A stretch of DNA of 55,892 bases from Clostridiaceae bacterium UBA6085. GTDB taxonomy: Bacteria; Bacillota; Clostridia; Clostridiales; Clostridiaceae. The stretch covers positions 1 to 55,892 of the forward strand of contig DIXH01000037.1 in NCBI GenBank assembly GCA_002428605.1, in the 5' to 3' direction. This document shows positions 8,156 through 16,135 of the stretch, piece after piece. The position numbers were made by a program, and so were the translations under genes. Position 1 is the stretch's first letter; each line of letters begins with the position of its first letter. The notes under the pieces were generated by a model. The model worked only from the letters and a program-made list of their open reading frames with translations, ran no database searches and was not told where the DNA came from.

Positions 8156-8366
8156 TATTTAATAATGATTATTCCTCGATCTTATATGTCTATGCATGAG
8201 CTGCATGTAAACGATAACAAGAAAAGGTTCCATTTCAATATGTTGGTGAATGGCCGGTACGGACGGTTGCCTGGATAAAAGCCTTATGTGCCTTTCCGGG
8301 ATTTTTCAGGGGGGGGATAGCCGTCTGATCGGACATTGATTATAAAAAATAAAAGGAGCGGAAAAA

Positions 8367-9665
8367 ATGAACAAAAAGATCATCGCAGCATTTCTCGCGG
8401 CCAGTATGCTCGTCATCGCATCAGGATGCGGAGCCAAGGAGCCGACGACGCCGACTACACCATCAGCTACCACAGCGCCGACACAGCCTGCATCGACACT
8501 GCTCAAGATAACCTACAGCGGAACACCTCAGGTCCATGAGAAGGAATACCTGATGAACTCATTCTTCAAGGGATTCGAGGCCAAGTACAACGTGAAGGTT
8601 GAGGTTGATTTCGTGGCTCAGGCGGATGCCATAAAGAAGATAGAGTCAGAGCAGACAACAAAGAACATAGTGTCTGACATCATCTATGCTGACACTGCAA
8701 ACATGGCTCCTTATGTCAATGGAGGATGGATGGAGGACATCACTTCGATCGTTGATAAGACAGGGTCGACCTACACCAAGATGTTCGATGGATCGACCAA
8801 TTCCGGAGGAAAGAGATATTTCGCACCGATGAGCTATGATGTATACATTACCGTAGCCAACGTGAAGGCTCTTGATTACCTGCCAACCGGACTTACTAAG
8901 GAAGATGTCGTTAAGGGCATAACCTGGGAGCAGTATGCTGACTGGGCAGTAGCAATAGCTAAGGGCGAGGGTGAAGGGAAGACCATGATGCCTGCAAACC
9001 TTACAGGCTCACAGCTGCTTTATCCAATGGGCGGAATGAGCCTTGCATACGGTGGAGCATTCCCCGAATTCACATCACAGGGCTTCAAATCAGCGCTTGG
9101 GATCATAGCAAAGATAGCAGCTGCAGACGGATTCTATGCTGAACAGGACCAATATACGGCTCCGACAGAACCTCTTAACAGCGGAGATGTCTGGCTTACC
9201 TTCGCACACATGGGACCAGTCGGAGTAAGCTACTCGGCAGCACCTAACAATTTTGTAATAGGTGCGGCACCTAAAGGCAGCAACGGCGCTGGATCGACTT
9301 CAGGAGCATGGTGCTATGGGATCCAGAAGGGTGCTCCTCATATGGACCTCGCTGAGAAATTCATAGCATATGTTGCAGATCCTCAGGTCAACTATGACTT
9401 CTGCTCAAATTATGGCGGATCTCTCAGTCCGATCGAAGAGGTAGGAGACATTCTTGAATCAAGTGATGTTGTCATGAGGGCCGGAATCGAAATGCTCAAG
9501 ACAACAACGGTAACTGGAGTCCCAGCAACCAAGTACACAGACTGGAACGCAGTCAAGCTTCTTTACGGAGATGTCTTTAATGGCATTCTGAAGAACAAGG
9601 CGGTTCCATCAGACGATTATCTCAAGGAGATGCAGACCAAGCTTGACGCATTGAAGAAGCCCTGA
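8367..9665 (+). CDS. ABC transporter carbohydrate-binding lipoprotein
   Basis: Extracytoplasmic solute-binding protein of 432 aa, the usual size for the family-1 (MalE/UgpB-like) group. The signal peptide is MNKKIIAAFLAASMLVIASG with lipid attachment at Cys21, followed by a Thr/Pro-rich linker (residues about 25-42). The mature domain has features of sugar binders: FEAKYNVKVEVDF, EQTTKNIVSDIIYADTANM, and the C-terminal GAWCYGIQKGAPHMDLAEKF with a conserved Trp. ATG 8367 has an AAAGGAGC ribosome-binding site. It is the first gene of the operon with matching permeases and ATPase. A strong stem-loop after it may keep its expression above that of the permeases. Substrate unknown; the enzymes downstream suggest an alpha-glucoside or related oligosaccharide. 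Confidence 0.93.
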   Translation: MNKKIIAAFLAASMLVIASGCGAKEPTTPTTPSATTAPTQPASTLLKITYSGTPQVHEKEYLMNSFFKGFEAKYNVKVEVDFVAQADAIKKIESEQTTKNIVSDIIYADTANMAPYVNGGWMEDITSIVDKTGSTYTKMFDGSTNSGGKRYFAPMSYDVYITVANVKALDYLPTGLTKEDVVKGITWEQYADWAVAIAKGEGEGKTMMPANLTGSQLLYPMGGMSLAYGGAFPEFTSQGFKSALGIIAKIAAADGFYAEQDQYTAPTEPLNSGDVWLTFAHMGPVGVSYSAAPNNFVIGAAPKGSNGAGSTSGAWCYGIQKGAPHMDLAEKFIAYVADPQVNYDFCSNYGGSLSPIEEVGDILESSDVVMRAGIEMLKTTTVTGVPATKYTDWNAVKLLYGDVFNGILKNKAVPSDDYLKEMQTKLDALKKP

Positions 9666-9694
9666 ACAATAACTTAAGAACAATGACCTTGGGA

Positions 9695-9718
9695 GAAGGG
9701 GGACATCTGTCCTCCTTC
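9695..9718 (+). promoter_or_regulatory. Intercistronic stem-loop after the binding-protein gene
   Basis: About ten base pairs (GAAGGGGGAC with GTCCTCCTTC, one G-T pair) and a four-base loop, with no T-run. It probably stabilises the upstream mRNA or partly attenuates read-through, as at other binding-protein/permease junctions. Confidence 0.55.
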
Positions 9719-9743
9719 ACTCATCAAGAATGGAGGAATCCAA

Positions 9744-10673
9744 TTGAGAAACAGGCTTGATATGAAAAAGGACAAAGGCTCAGGGCAGGTTCAGGGGAAA
9801 AGACTTGTAAGCAAGGAAACAATGCCATATCTTCTTCTGCTTCCCGTGTTTATTTATTACGCAGTATTCTGGCTCCTTCCTGTGGCATCGGGCATGAATG
9901 AGGTCTTCACAGGCCTTGACGGGAGATTCACGCTTTTTGGTAATTTCAGGCTTATGCTGGAATCTGACCTGTTCGACCGGGCAGTCGTGAATACTGCATT
10001 GTTCGCTGCAATATCTGTTGTCATACAGTATTTTCTTGCACTTACTCTTGCGGTGCTGCTCTCGAGGAAATTCAAGGGGTCAAAGCTTCTGATGTTCGTG
10101 ACAATGATCCCCATGGCCATAACCCCTACCGCAGTCGCCATAATCTGGAAGACCGGACTGGTAAGGGACGGGTGGCTGAACACAATGCTTGTAGGTTTGA
10201 ATATCATCGACAAGCCTTTCGTATTCATGAATCTTGAAGGACTTTCCATGCTGCTACTCATAATCCTGATCGACACATGGACCGTGACTCCGTCGGTAAT
10301 GATAATCCTCATAGCAGGTTTGCAGGGTGTGCAGAAGGAGCTGAAGGAAGCAGCCTACCTGTTCGGGGCGAACAAATGGAGGATCCTCATGGACATAGTG
10401 ATACCGATACTTAAGCCTTCGATAATAACGTCTGTGATCATGAGGCTGATCGCTGCGATCCAGGTCTGGGCAATTGCCGTTATGGTACTTGGATACAGCA
10501 AGGTTCCGTTCCTTGTTGAAAGGATAGCGTTCTTTGTTGATGTTGTACCTGGAATTGAAACAAGCAGCAAGATAGCGTTCACCCTTTCGTTTACGACTAC
10601 GATGATCGTCCTTTTTGCCACAATCATATTCCTGAAGGTATCAAAGGGCAATGCAGTGGGAGGTGGCAGGTGA
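9744..10673 (+). CDS. ABC transporter permease (MalF/UgpA-like)
   Basis: Inner-membrane permease of 309 aa with about six transmembrane helices. The first helix is near residues 28-48 (MPYLLLLPVFIYYAVFWLLP). The cytoplasmic EAA loop, which contacts the ATPase, reads KEAAYLFGANKWRILMDIVI (about 213-232). The start is TTG 9744, eight bases after GGAGG, giving MRNRLDMKKDKG. Its stop overlaps the start of the second permease, so the two are translationally coupled. Together they form the channel of the sugar importer; specificity rests with the binding protein. Confidence 0.92.
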   Translation: MRNRLDMKKDKGSGQVQGKRLVSKETMPYLLLLPVFIYYAVFWLLPVASGMNEVFTGLDGRFTLFGNFRLMLESDLFDRAVVNTALFAAISVVIQYFLALTLAVLLSRKFKGSKLLMFVTMIPMAITPTAVAIIWKTGLVRDGWLNTMLVGLNIIDKPFVFMNLEGLSMLLLIILIDTWTVTPSVMIILIAGLQGVQKELKEAAYLFGANKWRILMDIVIPILKPSIITSVIMRLIAAIQVWAIAVMVLGYSKVPFLVERIAFFVDVVPGIETSSKIAFTLSFTTTMIVLFATIIFLKVSKGNAVGGGR

Positions 10674-11620
10674 TGGACAGGCTGAACATAGTACAGAAGA
10701 CAGTTATGAGCATAATACTTGCAGCTGCAGTAATGACCATACTTATACCGCTTGTATTCTTTACCACAGTATCATTTTCGAATGCGGTTGAAATGTCGCA
10801 GTTTCCAAAGAAGCTGTTTCCAGACTTCAGCGTAACTGTAAAGATAGTGCCAAATGACCTTGGTGAATATGAGCTCTTCTACGACAGTGGAGAAGGTTAT
10901 ACTTCAATAATAACAAGCAAGAATTCCGTAAAGCTTGAAAATCATTTCGCAAGGCAATATGGGGTGACCATCGAGGGTGAAAAGCTTCTTGAAGATTTTT
11001 CACAGACACTTGAAAAGGGACCCATGGAATTCACATACAGAAAAAATATATTCAACAATTTCAACCAGTTCTTCAAGATAGTTCCAAATGCAAGCTCGGC
11101 TCTGAAGAACAGCATAATAGTGGCCCTCTATACGATCGTAAGGATGTTCCCCATGGTAGGAATAAGCATTCCGATGGCGCTGCTTCTGATACGATTCGGA
11201 TTGTTCGATACCCTTATAGGACTGGCACTTCTATACTCTGTTCCCAATATCGCGCTTACAGCATGGATCACAAGCAGCATATTCATTGGTATCAACAGGG
11301 AGCTTGAAGAGGCGTCCATGGTATTCGGTGCAAACGGAATACAGACATTCATGAAGATCACGCTTCCGCTGGCATTCCCGGCACTTGCGGCAAGTTCGAT
11401 GTACTCATTCCTTACTGCATGGAATGATACTATCTCTGCCCTGATACTGACTGACAGGAACCAGACACTGGCTCTTGTCGTATACAAGGCGATTGGAACA
11501 ACTTCAAGCGGTATACAGTATGCGGCAGCAGGAAGCATCGTTCTGATCCTGCCGGCACTGGTGTTCACGTTCATAATAAGACGCTACATCGGCCAGATGT
11601 GGGGCGGCGTAGAGCTATAG
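10673..11620 (+). CDS. ABC transporter permease (MalG-like) with an extra outer loop
   Basis: Second permease, about 315 aa, with the EAA loop EEASMVFGANGIQTFMKITL (near residues 217-236). MalG-type permeases are usually around 275 aa. The extra length lies between the first and second membrane helices, residues about 38-140. This polar insert contains VPNDLGEYELFYDSGEGYTS and GPMEFTYRKNIFNNFNQFF and should lie outside the cell. It recalls the MalF P2 loop that contacts the binding protein but is in the other subunit. Start is ATG 10673 (GTG 10670 possible); GGAGG lies at 10659-10663. It overlaps the first permease gene. Confidence 0.9.
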   Translation: MDRLNIVQKTVMSIILAAAVMTILIPLVFFTTVSFSNAVEMSQFPKKLFPDFSVTVKIVPNDLGEYELFYDSGEGYTSIITSKNSVKLENHFARQYGVTIEGEKLLEDFSQTLEKGPMEFTYRKNIFNNFNQFFKIVPNASSALKNSIIVALYTIVRMFPMVGISIPMALLLIRFGLFDTLIGLALLYSVPNIALTAWITSSIFIGINRELEEASMVFGANGIQTFMKITLPLAFPALAASSMYSFLTAWNDTISALILTDRNQTLALVVYKAIGTTSSGIQYAAAGSIVLILPALVFTFIIRRYIGQMWGGVEL

Positions 11621-11631
11621 GAGGATGAGAT

Positions 11632-12741
11632 ATGAGTTATCTGGATATTAGAGACCTGCAGAAGAGGTACACGAAAAACGGTCCTCTTGTAATTGACAAT
11701 GTCAACCTCTCGGTAGACAAGGGGGAATTCATAGTATTTCTAGGACCTTCAGGCTGCGGAAAGACAACAATAATAAGGATGATAGCCGGTCTTGAAGATG
11801 TGACATCAGGGGAAATAATGATCGAAGGAGAAAGTATAGTCGGAAAGCAGCCGAAGGACAGGGGAGTATCCATGATATTCCAAAGCTACGCCATATGGCC
11901 GCACATGACTGTATTTGACAATATCGCATATCCACTGAAACTGCAGAAGATAAGTAAGGAAGAAATCGAAAGGCGCGTAAAAAGCGTAGCACAGGCAACA
12001 GATATTGTAGGTATGCTCGACAGATACCCTGCCCAGATGTCGGGAGGACAGAGGCAAAGGGTGGCGGTATCCCGGGCAATAGTCGTGGAGCCAAAGATCT
12101 TCCTCATGGATGAACCCCTTTCTAACCTTGATGCCAAGCTCAGGGTATCAATGAGGACCGAGCTTAAGAACATACACGAAAAGCAGCACTCAACAAGCAT
12201 ATTCGTGACCCATGACCAGTCTGAAGCCATGAGCATGGCTGACAGGATAGTCGTAATATTCAAGGGTAAGATTGAACAGATCGGAACCCCCATGGAGGTC
12301 TATATGGACAGCGCCACAAAGTTCGTGGCTGAATTCATAGGAACTCCACCAACAAACTTCTTTGATGTCACGATCAGGGAAATTGACGGCAGCCTCAAGG
12401 CCGTGAATCAGGCGTTTGAATTAAGAGTGCCGGATGAGCTTTCTGAAGCCTTGAGACCTTATGAGGGGAAATCTGTCGATATGGGTATAAGGCCTGAATT
12501 CATAGGTATTTCTCCAGAAATGGAAAGGACGAAGTGGCATTTGAGCGACGCGGTAATAAGCTTCGTGGAGCCCCAGGGATCCCATTCGATACTGATCACG
12601 AGGATCGGCGAGACCGAGGTAAAGATACATACGACTTCGCATATGTACATAAAACCAAATACCGCAGCAGCGCTGAATGTTGAACCGGACAAGGTGATGT
12701 TCTTTGACAGGGAGACAACAAAAAGGATACGAAATGCATAG
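11632..12741 (+). CDS. Sugar ABC transporter ATPase (MsmK/UgpC-like)
   Basis: Cytoplasmic ATPase of 369 aa, normal for this family. Walker A GPSGCGKTT (residues about 38-46), Q-loop SMIFQSYAIWPHMTV, signature SGGQRQR (about 136-142), Walker B IFLMDEPLSNLD (about 156-167) and switch His in VTHDQ. After residue 240 comes the OB/TOBE regulatory domain with VDMGIRPEFIGIS. It starts at ATG 11632 after AGGAGG, 11 bases past the second permease. ATPases of this type can serve several sugar importers, but this copy sits inside a full transporter operon. Confidence 0.95.
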   Translation: MSYLDIRDLQKRYTKNGPLVIDNVNLSVDKGEFIVFLGPSGCGKTTIIRMIAGLEDVTSGEIMIEGESIVGKQPKDRGVSMIFQSYAIWPHMTVFDNIAYPLKLQKISKEEIERRVKSVAQATDIVGMLDRYPAQMSGGQRQRVAVSRAIVVEPKIFLMDEPLSNLDAKLRVSMRTELKNIHEKQHSTSIFVTHDQSEAMSMADRIVVIFKGKIEQIGTPMEVYMDSATKFVAEFIGTPPTNFFDVTIREIDGSLKAVNQAFELRVPDELSEALRPYEGKSVDMGIRPEFIGISPEMERTKWHLSDAVISFVEPQGSHSILITRIGETEVKIHTTSHMYIKPNTAAALNVEPDKVMFFDRETTKRIRNA

Positions 12742-12785
12742 CATATGGGGAACCGGCGATACCCCAGAATAATGGAGGTTACGAT

Positions 12786-14474
12786 ATGAGTGTGAAACAA
12801 AGACTTCAATTCCTGTATCCCGGAAGAGAAGATGAAATATTCAGAAGGATCCTAAAGCTTGTCGAAGACTTCAAGAACTGCGACAAAAGAAGTTATCCGT
12901 GGGTAAACGAAGAAGACATAGTCCTTATTACATACGGGGATGCTTTCAGAAAAAAAGGTGAAGCACCGCTCAGGACTCTTTGTGAATTTATGGATAAGGT
13001 GCTTGACGGCTACGTGAATACTGTACATATTCTCCCTATGTTTCCTTATACCTCCGATGATGGATTCTCTGTTTCGGATTTCAAGGTGATCGATCCTGAG
13101 CTTGGAAGCTGGGATGACATAAGGGCACTTGATGAAAAATATAATCTTATGTTTGACGCAGTCATAAACCATGCTTCTGTTTCAAGTGACTATTTCAAAG
13201 AATTCATTAAGGGTACGGAGAAGTACAGGGATTTTTTCCTGACCGGAGATCCTGATAAAGACTACAGCATGGTGACCAGGCCCAGGACACACCCGCTTCT
13301 GACAAGATTCGAATCAGAAGTCGGCACAAAATATGTTTGGACCACATTCAGCGAGGACCAGGCGGACTTCAACTTCAAGGATCCGGAGGTCCTTATTGAG
13401 ATCCTCGGGATCCTTCTTCTGTATGCTTCCAAGGGTGCAAGGTTCATACGATTTGACGCCATAGGCTTCGCATGGAAGGAAGATGGCACCACATGCATGC
13501 ACCTTCCGGAGACCCATGAGCTGGTCAAGCTTATGAGGGAGGTCATCGAGGAATGCTTCAGGGGAGTGTCAATAATTACTGAAACGAACGTACCGCACAA
13601 GGACAACATCAGCTATTTTGGAAACGGACACGACGAGGCAGGACTGGTCTACCAGTTCCCGCTTCCACCATTGACGCTTCACACATACCTCACAGGAAAT
13701 GCATCGAAGCTGTTGAAATGGGCTGATTCCCTGGAACCGACGACGGAAGATACCACATTCTTCAATTTTCTTGCTTCCCATGATGGTATTGGTGTAAGGC
13801 CTGTAGAGGGGATCCTTGAAAAGGAAGAGGTTCAATCAATGATCGAAGAGGTTCAGAAAAGGGGAGGACAGATAGGCTGGAGGACTCTTCCTGATGGTTC
13901 AGAGACGGCTTATGAGCTGAACATCAACTACCTTGATGCCATAGCTGGCGATGAAACTGATTTGGTTACCATGGCACGAAAGTTCATGGGATCCCAGTGT
14001 ATACTTCTATCCTTCGCAGGCATGTCGGCAATCTATTATCACAGCATCCTCGGCTCCAGGAATTCCTACAGGGATTTCGAGGGATCTGGCATCAAAAGGA
14101 GGATCAACAGGGCGAAGCTGGATTTCGATTTGCTTCTGAGAGAGCTTGAAGACAAGACTAATCTAAGAAGGATCGTACTTGACAGCTATAAGAAACTGAT
14201 TGCAATAAGGAAGGTACAGCCGGCTTTCGATCCGAACAGTACACAGAGGATCCTCTTCCTTGATGACAGGGTGTTTGCCCTGATCAGGGGAGATGAGGAT
14301 AGTATCCTCGTGCTCATTAATATTTCAAGGGATGAGCTTGTTTTAGAGACTGACTATTCAGGTACCGACCTGGTAGAGGGATCTGAGATTAATGGAAGCA
14401 TAATGCTTTCACCGTACCAGTACAGATGGATAAGACTCAGAGGACCGGTAAGTATGGTTCAGGCGGAGGCATGA
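12786..14474 (+). CDS. GH13 subfamily-18-type glycoside phosphorylase
   Basis: Cytoplasmic TIM-barrel enzyme of 562 aa related to sucrose phosphorylase and glucosylglycerate phosphorylase, which split an alpha-glucoside with phosphate to give alpha-glucose 1-phosphate. The barrel start VNTVHILPMFPYTSDDGFSV is typical of this subfamily. The catalytic nucleophile Asp is in RFDAIGFAWK (about residue 223), the acid/base Glu in ITETNVPH (about 265) and the stabilising Asp in LASHDGIGVRP (about 332). It has a GGAGG ribosome-binding site. The acceptor (fructose, glycerate, glycerol or a sugar phosphate) cannot be decided by eye. Its neighbour, a GH63/trehalase-like enzyme, resembles hydrolases of mannosyl- or glucosylglycerate, which makes a glycerate-type solute a candidate. 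Confidence 0.87.
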   Translation: MSVKQRLQFLYPGREDEIFRRILKLVEDFKNCDKRSYPWVNEEDIVLITYGDAFRKKGEAPLRTLCEFMDKVLDGYVNTVHILPMFPYTSDDGFSVSDFKVIDPELGSWDDIRALDEKYNLMFDAVINHASVSSDYFKEFIKGTEKYRDFFLTGDPDKDYSMVTRPRTHPLLTRFESEVGTKYVWTTFSEDQADFNFKDPEVLIEILGILLLYASKGARFIRFDAIGFAWKEDGTTCMHLPETHELVKLMREVIEECFRGVSIITETNVPHKDNISYFGNGHDEAGLVYQFPLPPLTLHTYLTGNASKLLKWADSLEPTTEDTTFFNFLASHDGIGVRPVEGILEKEEVQSMIEEVQKRGGQIGWRTLPDGSETAYELNINYLDAIAGDETDLVTMARKFMGSQCILLSFAGMSAIYYHSILGSRNSYRDFEGSGIKRRINRAKLDFDLLLRELEDKTNLRRIVLDSYKKLIAIRKVQPAFDPNSTQRILFLDDRVFALIRGDEDSILVLINISRDELVLETDYSGTDLVEGSEINGSIMLSPYQYRWIRLRGPVSMVQAEA

Positions 14475-16135
14475 TGGAGAGAGATCACACTTTTTTAGAC
14501 AATTTGGAAAGGGGCATGTATTTCAATAAGAAGTCATACTCTGACACTGAGCTTAAGACATTCGAGGAGGTTCAGAAATTACTGCCTCACCCGATACTCC
14601 CCGGCAGAGAGGAATGGACCGCCTGCTACTGGTATGCGCTCAAAACACTCTTCAAAAACCAGCATGTTCCTACCAAAGAAAGCGGATACGTCAGCAATTT
14701 TGTTGATGCAGCCTTCAATGAGAACATATTCCTGTGGGACACTGCCTTCATGACGATGTTCTGCAACCTGATACACCCTTATGTCCCTGGAATAAGGTCT
14801 CTGGATAACTTTTATTCCAGGCAGTTCGATGACGGGGAAATACCAAGGGAGATGGTAAGGGATACAGGGAAGGATTTCCTGGTATGGGTCAACGGATATG
14901 ATAAGCCTCTCTATTCATATTTCCATAACCATTACGGCCACAGAAGGCTGAAGGGGCAGTCACCCATACCATATGAGGAGATGTACAAACCGGATATGGG
15001 AAGGGTAATAGAGAAGAACCCATACCTGACTTTGGATAACCTTAACCATCCTATACTCGCTATGGCTGAATGGGAGAGCTATTGCCACACGAAGGAAATT
15101 GACAGGCTCAAGCTTGTGCTTGAACCTCTTTGCAGGTATTATGCAGCCCTTAAGTACCACCTGAGGCATGCAAACGGACTATATGTGACAGACTGGGCAA
15201 GCATGGACAATTCTCCAAGGAACAGGTACCTTGGCCTTGCAATAGATACGAGCTGTGAAATGGTACTGTTTGCCAGGAACATACTGGACATAATGGATGA
15301 GCTTGAGAAGAACGGCAGGACAGTTGCTGATGGATCACTTAAGTCGGAGCTTAGGGAAGATATCAGCGTTCTTTCGGAGAGGATAAACAGCCTCATGTGG
15401 AACGATGAGGATGGATTCTACTATGACCTTACATTTGATGGCGATCAGACAGGCATGAAGACGATCGCGGCTTATTGGGCCCTGGTGTCAGGAGTGGCTG
15501 ACCCAAGGCAGGCGAGACTCCTTGCAGAATGGCTGAATGACAGGGATACCTTCAACCGGCTGCATCGTGTTCCCGTGCTTGCTGCAAATGAGGAAGGCTA
15601 TGACCCAGAAGGAGGCTATTGGAAAGGGTCGGTATGGGCTCCAACCAATACCATGGTAGTACTAGGACTTGAAAAGAACGGATATCATGACCTTGCGAGG
15701 GAAATAGGACTAAATCACCTTGATGCGGTCTCGAAGGTGTTCACGAGCACCGGAACCATCTGGGAGAACTATCCGGCTGATTCAATAACCAGCGGCAACT
15801 CAGACAAGAAGGATTTTGTGGGCTGGTCAGGAATGGGACCGATAATGTTCCTCCTGAGGTATGGAATAGGTCTTAGGAGCGATATCAAGAGAGATCTGCT
15901 CGTATGGGATATCAGCAATGACATTTTGAAGGACGGGCCTATAGGCTGCAAAAATTACTGGTTCTTTGGAATAACCGCTGACTTTATGGCACATATGGAT
16001 GATAAGAAGTTGAAACTAGAGGTTAATACATCAAAGCCCTTTGAACTTGAAATATTGTTTAATGGAAAGAAGCGGCAATACCATGTCGATGGCAGATTTG
16101 AAGCGATCTTTGGTGATGAAAATGAGCAGCTATGA
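14474..16135 (+). CDS. GH63/trehalase-like glycoside hydrolase
   Basis: Alpha/alpha-barrel glycosidase of about 553 aa in the GH63/GH37-like group that includes mannosylglycerate and glucosylglycerate hydrolases. Family signatures: IFLWDTAFMTMFCNLIHPYV (residues about 75-97), YVTDWASMDNSPRNRYL with a catalytic-type Asp, and GGYWKGSVWAPTNTMVVLGL near 380-400, then GTIWENYPADS. No signal peptide, so it acts inside the cell on imported substrate. ATG 14474 follows GGAGG at short spacing and overlaps the GH13 stop codon (ATG 14471 possible). A phosphorylase and a hydrolase side by side suggests two routes for one disaccharide, or attack on two linkages of one oligosaccharide. Confidence 0.82.
   Translation: MERDHTFLDNLERGMYFNKKSYSDTELKTFEEVQKLLPHPILPGREEWTACYWYALKTLFKNQHVPTKESGYVSNFVDAAFNENIFLWDTAFMTMFCNLIHPYVPGIRSLDNFYSRQFDDGEIPREMVRDTGKDFLVWVNGYDKPLYSYFHNHYGHRRLKGQSPIPYEEMYKPDMGRVIEKNPYLTLDNLNHPILAMAEWESYCHTKEIDRLKLVLEPLCRYYAALKYHLRHANGLYVTDWASMDNSPRNRYLGLAIDTSCEMVLFARNILDIMDELEKNGRTVADGSLKSELREDISVLSERINSLMWNDEDGFYYDLTFDGDQTGMKTIAAYWALVSGVADPRQARLLAEWLNDRDTFNRLHRVPVLAANEEGYDPEGGYWKGSVWAPTNTMVVLGLEKNGYHDLAREIGLNHLDAVSKVFTSTGTIWENYPADSITSGNSDKKDFVGWSGMGPIMFLLRYGIGLRSDIKRDLLVWDISNDILKDGPIGCKNYWFFGITADFMAHMDDKKLKLEVNTSKPFELEILFNGKKRQYHVDGRFEAIFGDENEQL

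Noticed and set aside
8156..8366. Riboswitch in the sugar-operon leader
   Set aside because: No known aptamer core or terminator/antiterminator pair is seen; only a G8 tract and weak pairings.
11886..12293. Antisense reading frames inside the ABC ATPase gene
   Set aside because: The forward frame has all ATPase motifs; the antisense frames have none.
12742..12785. Terminator between the ABC ATPase and GH13 genes
   Set aside because: Only a five-pair TGGGG/CCCCA stem with a long loop and no T-run; the genes are probably co-transcribed.
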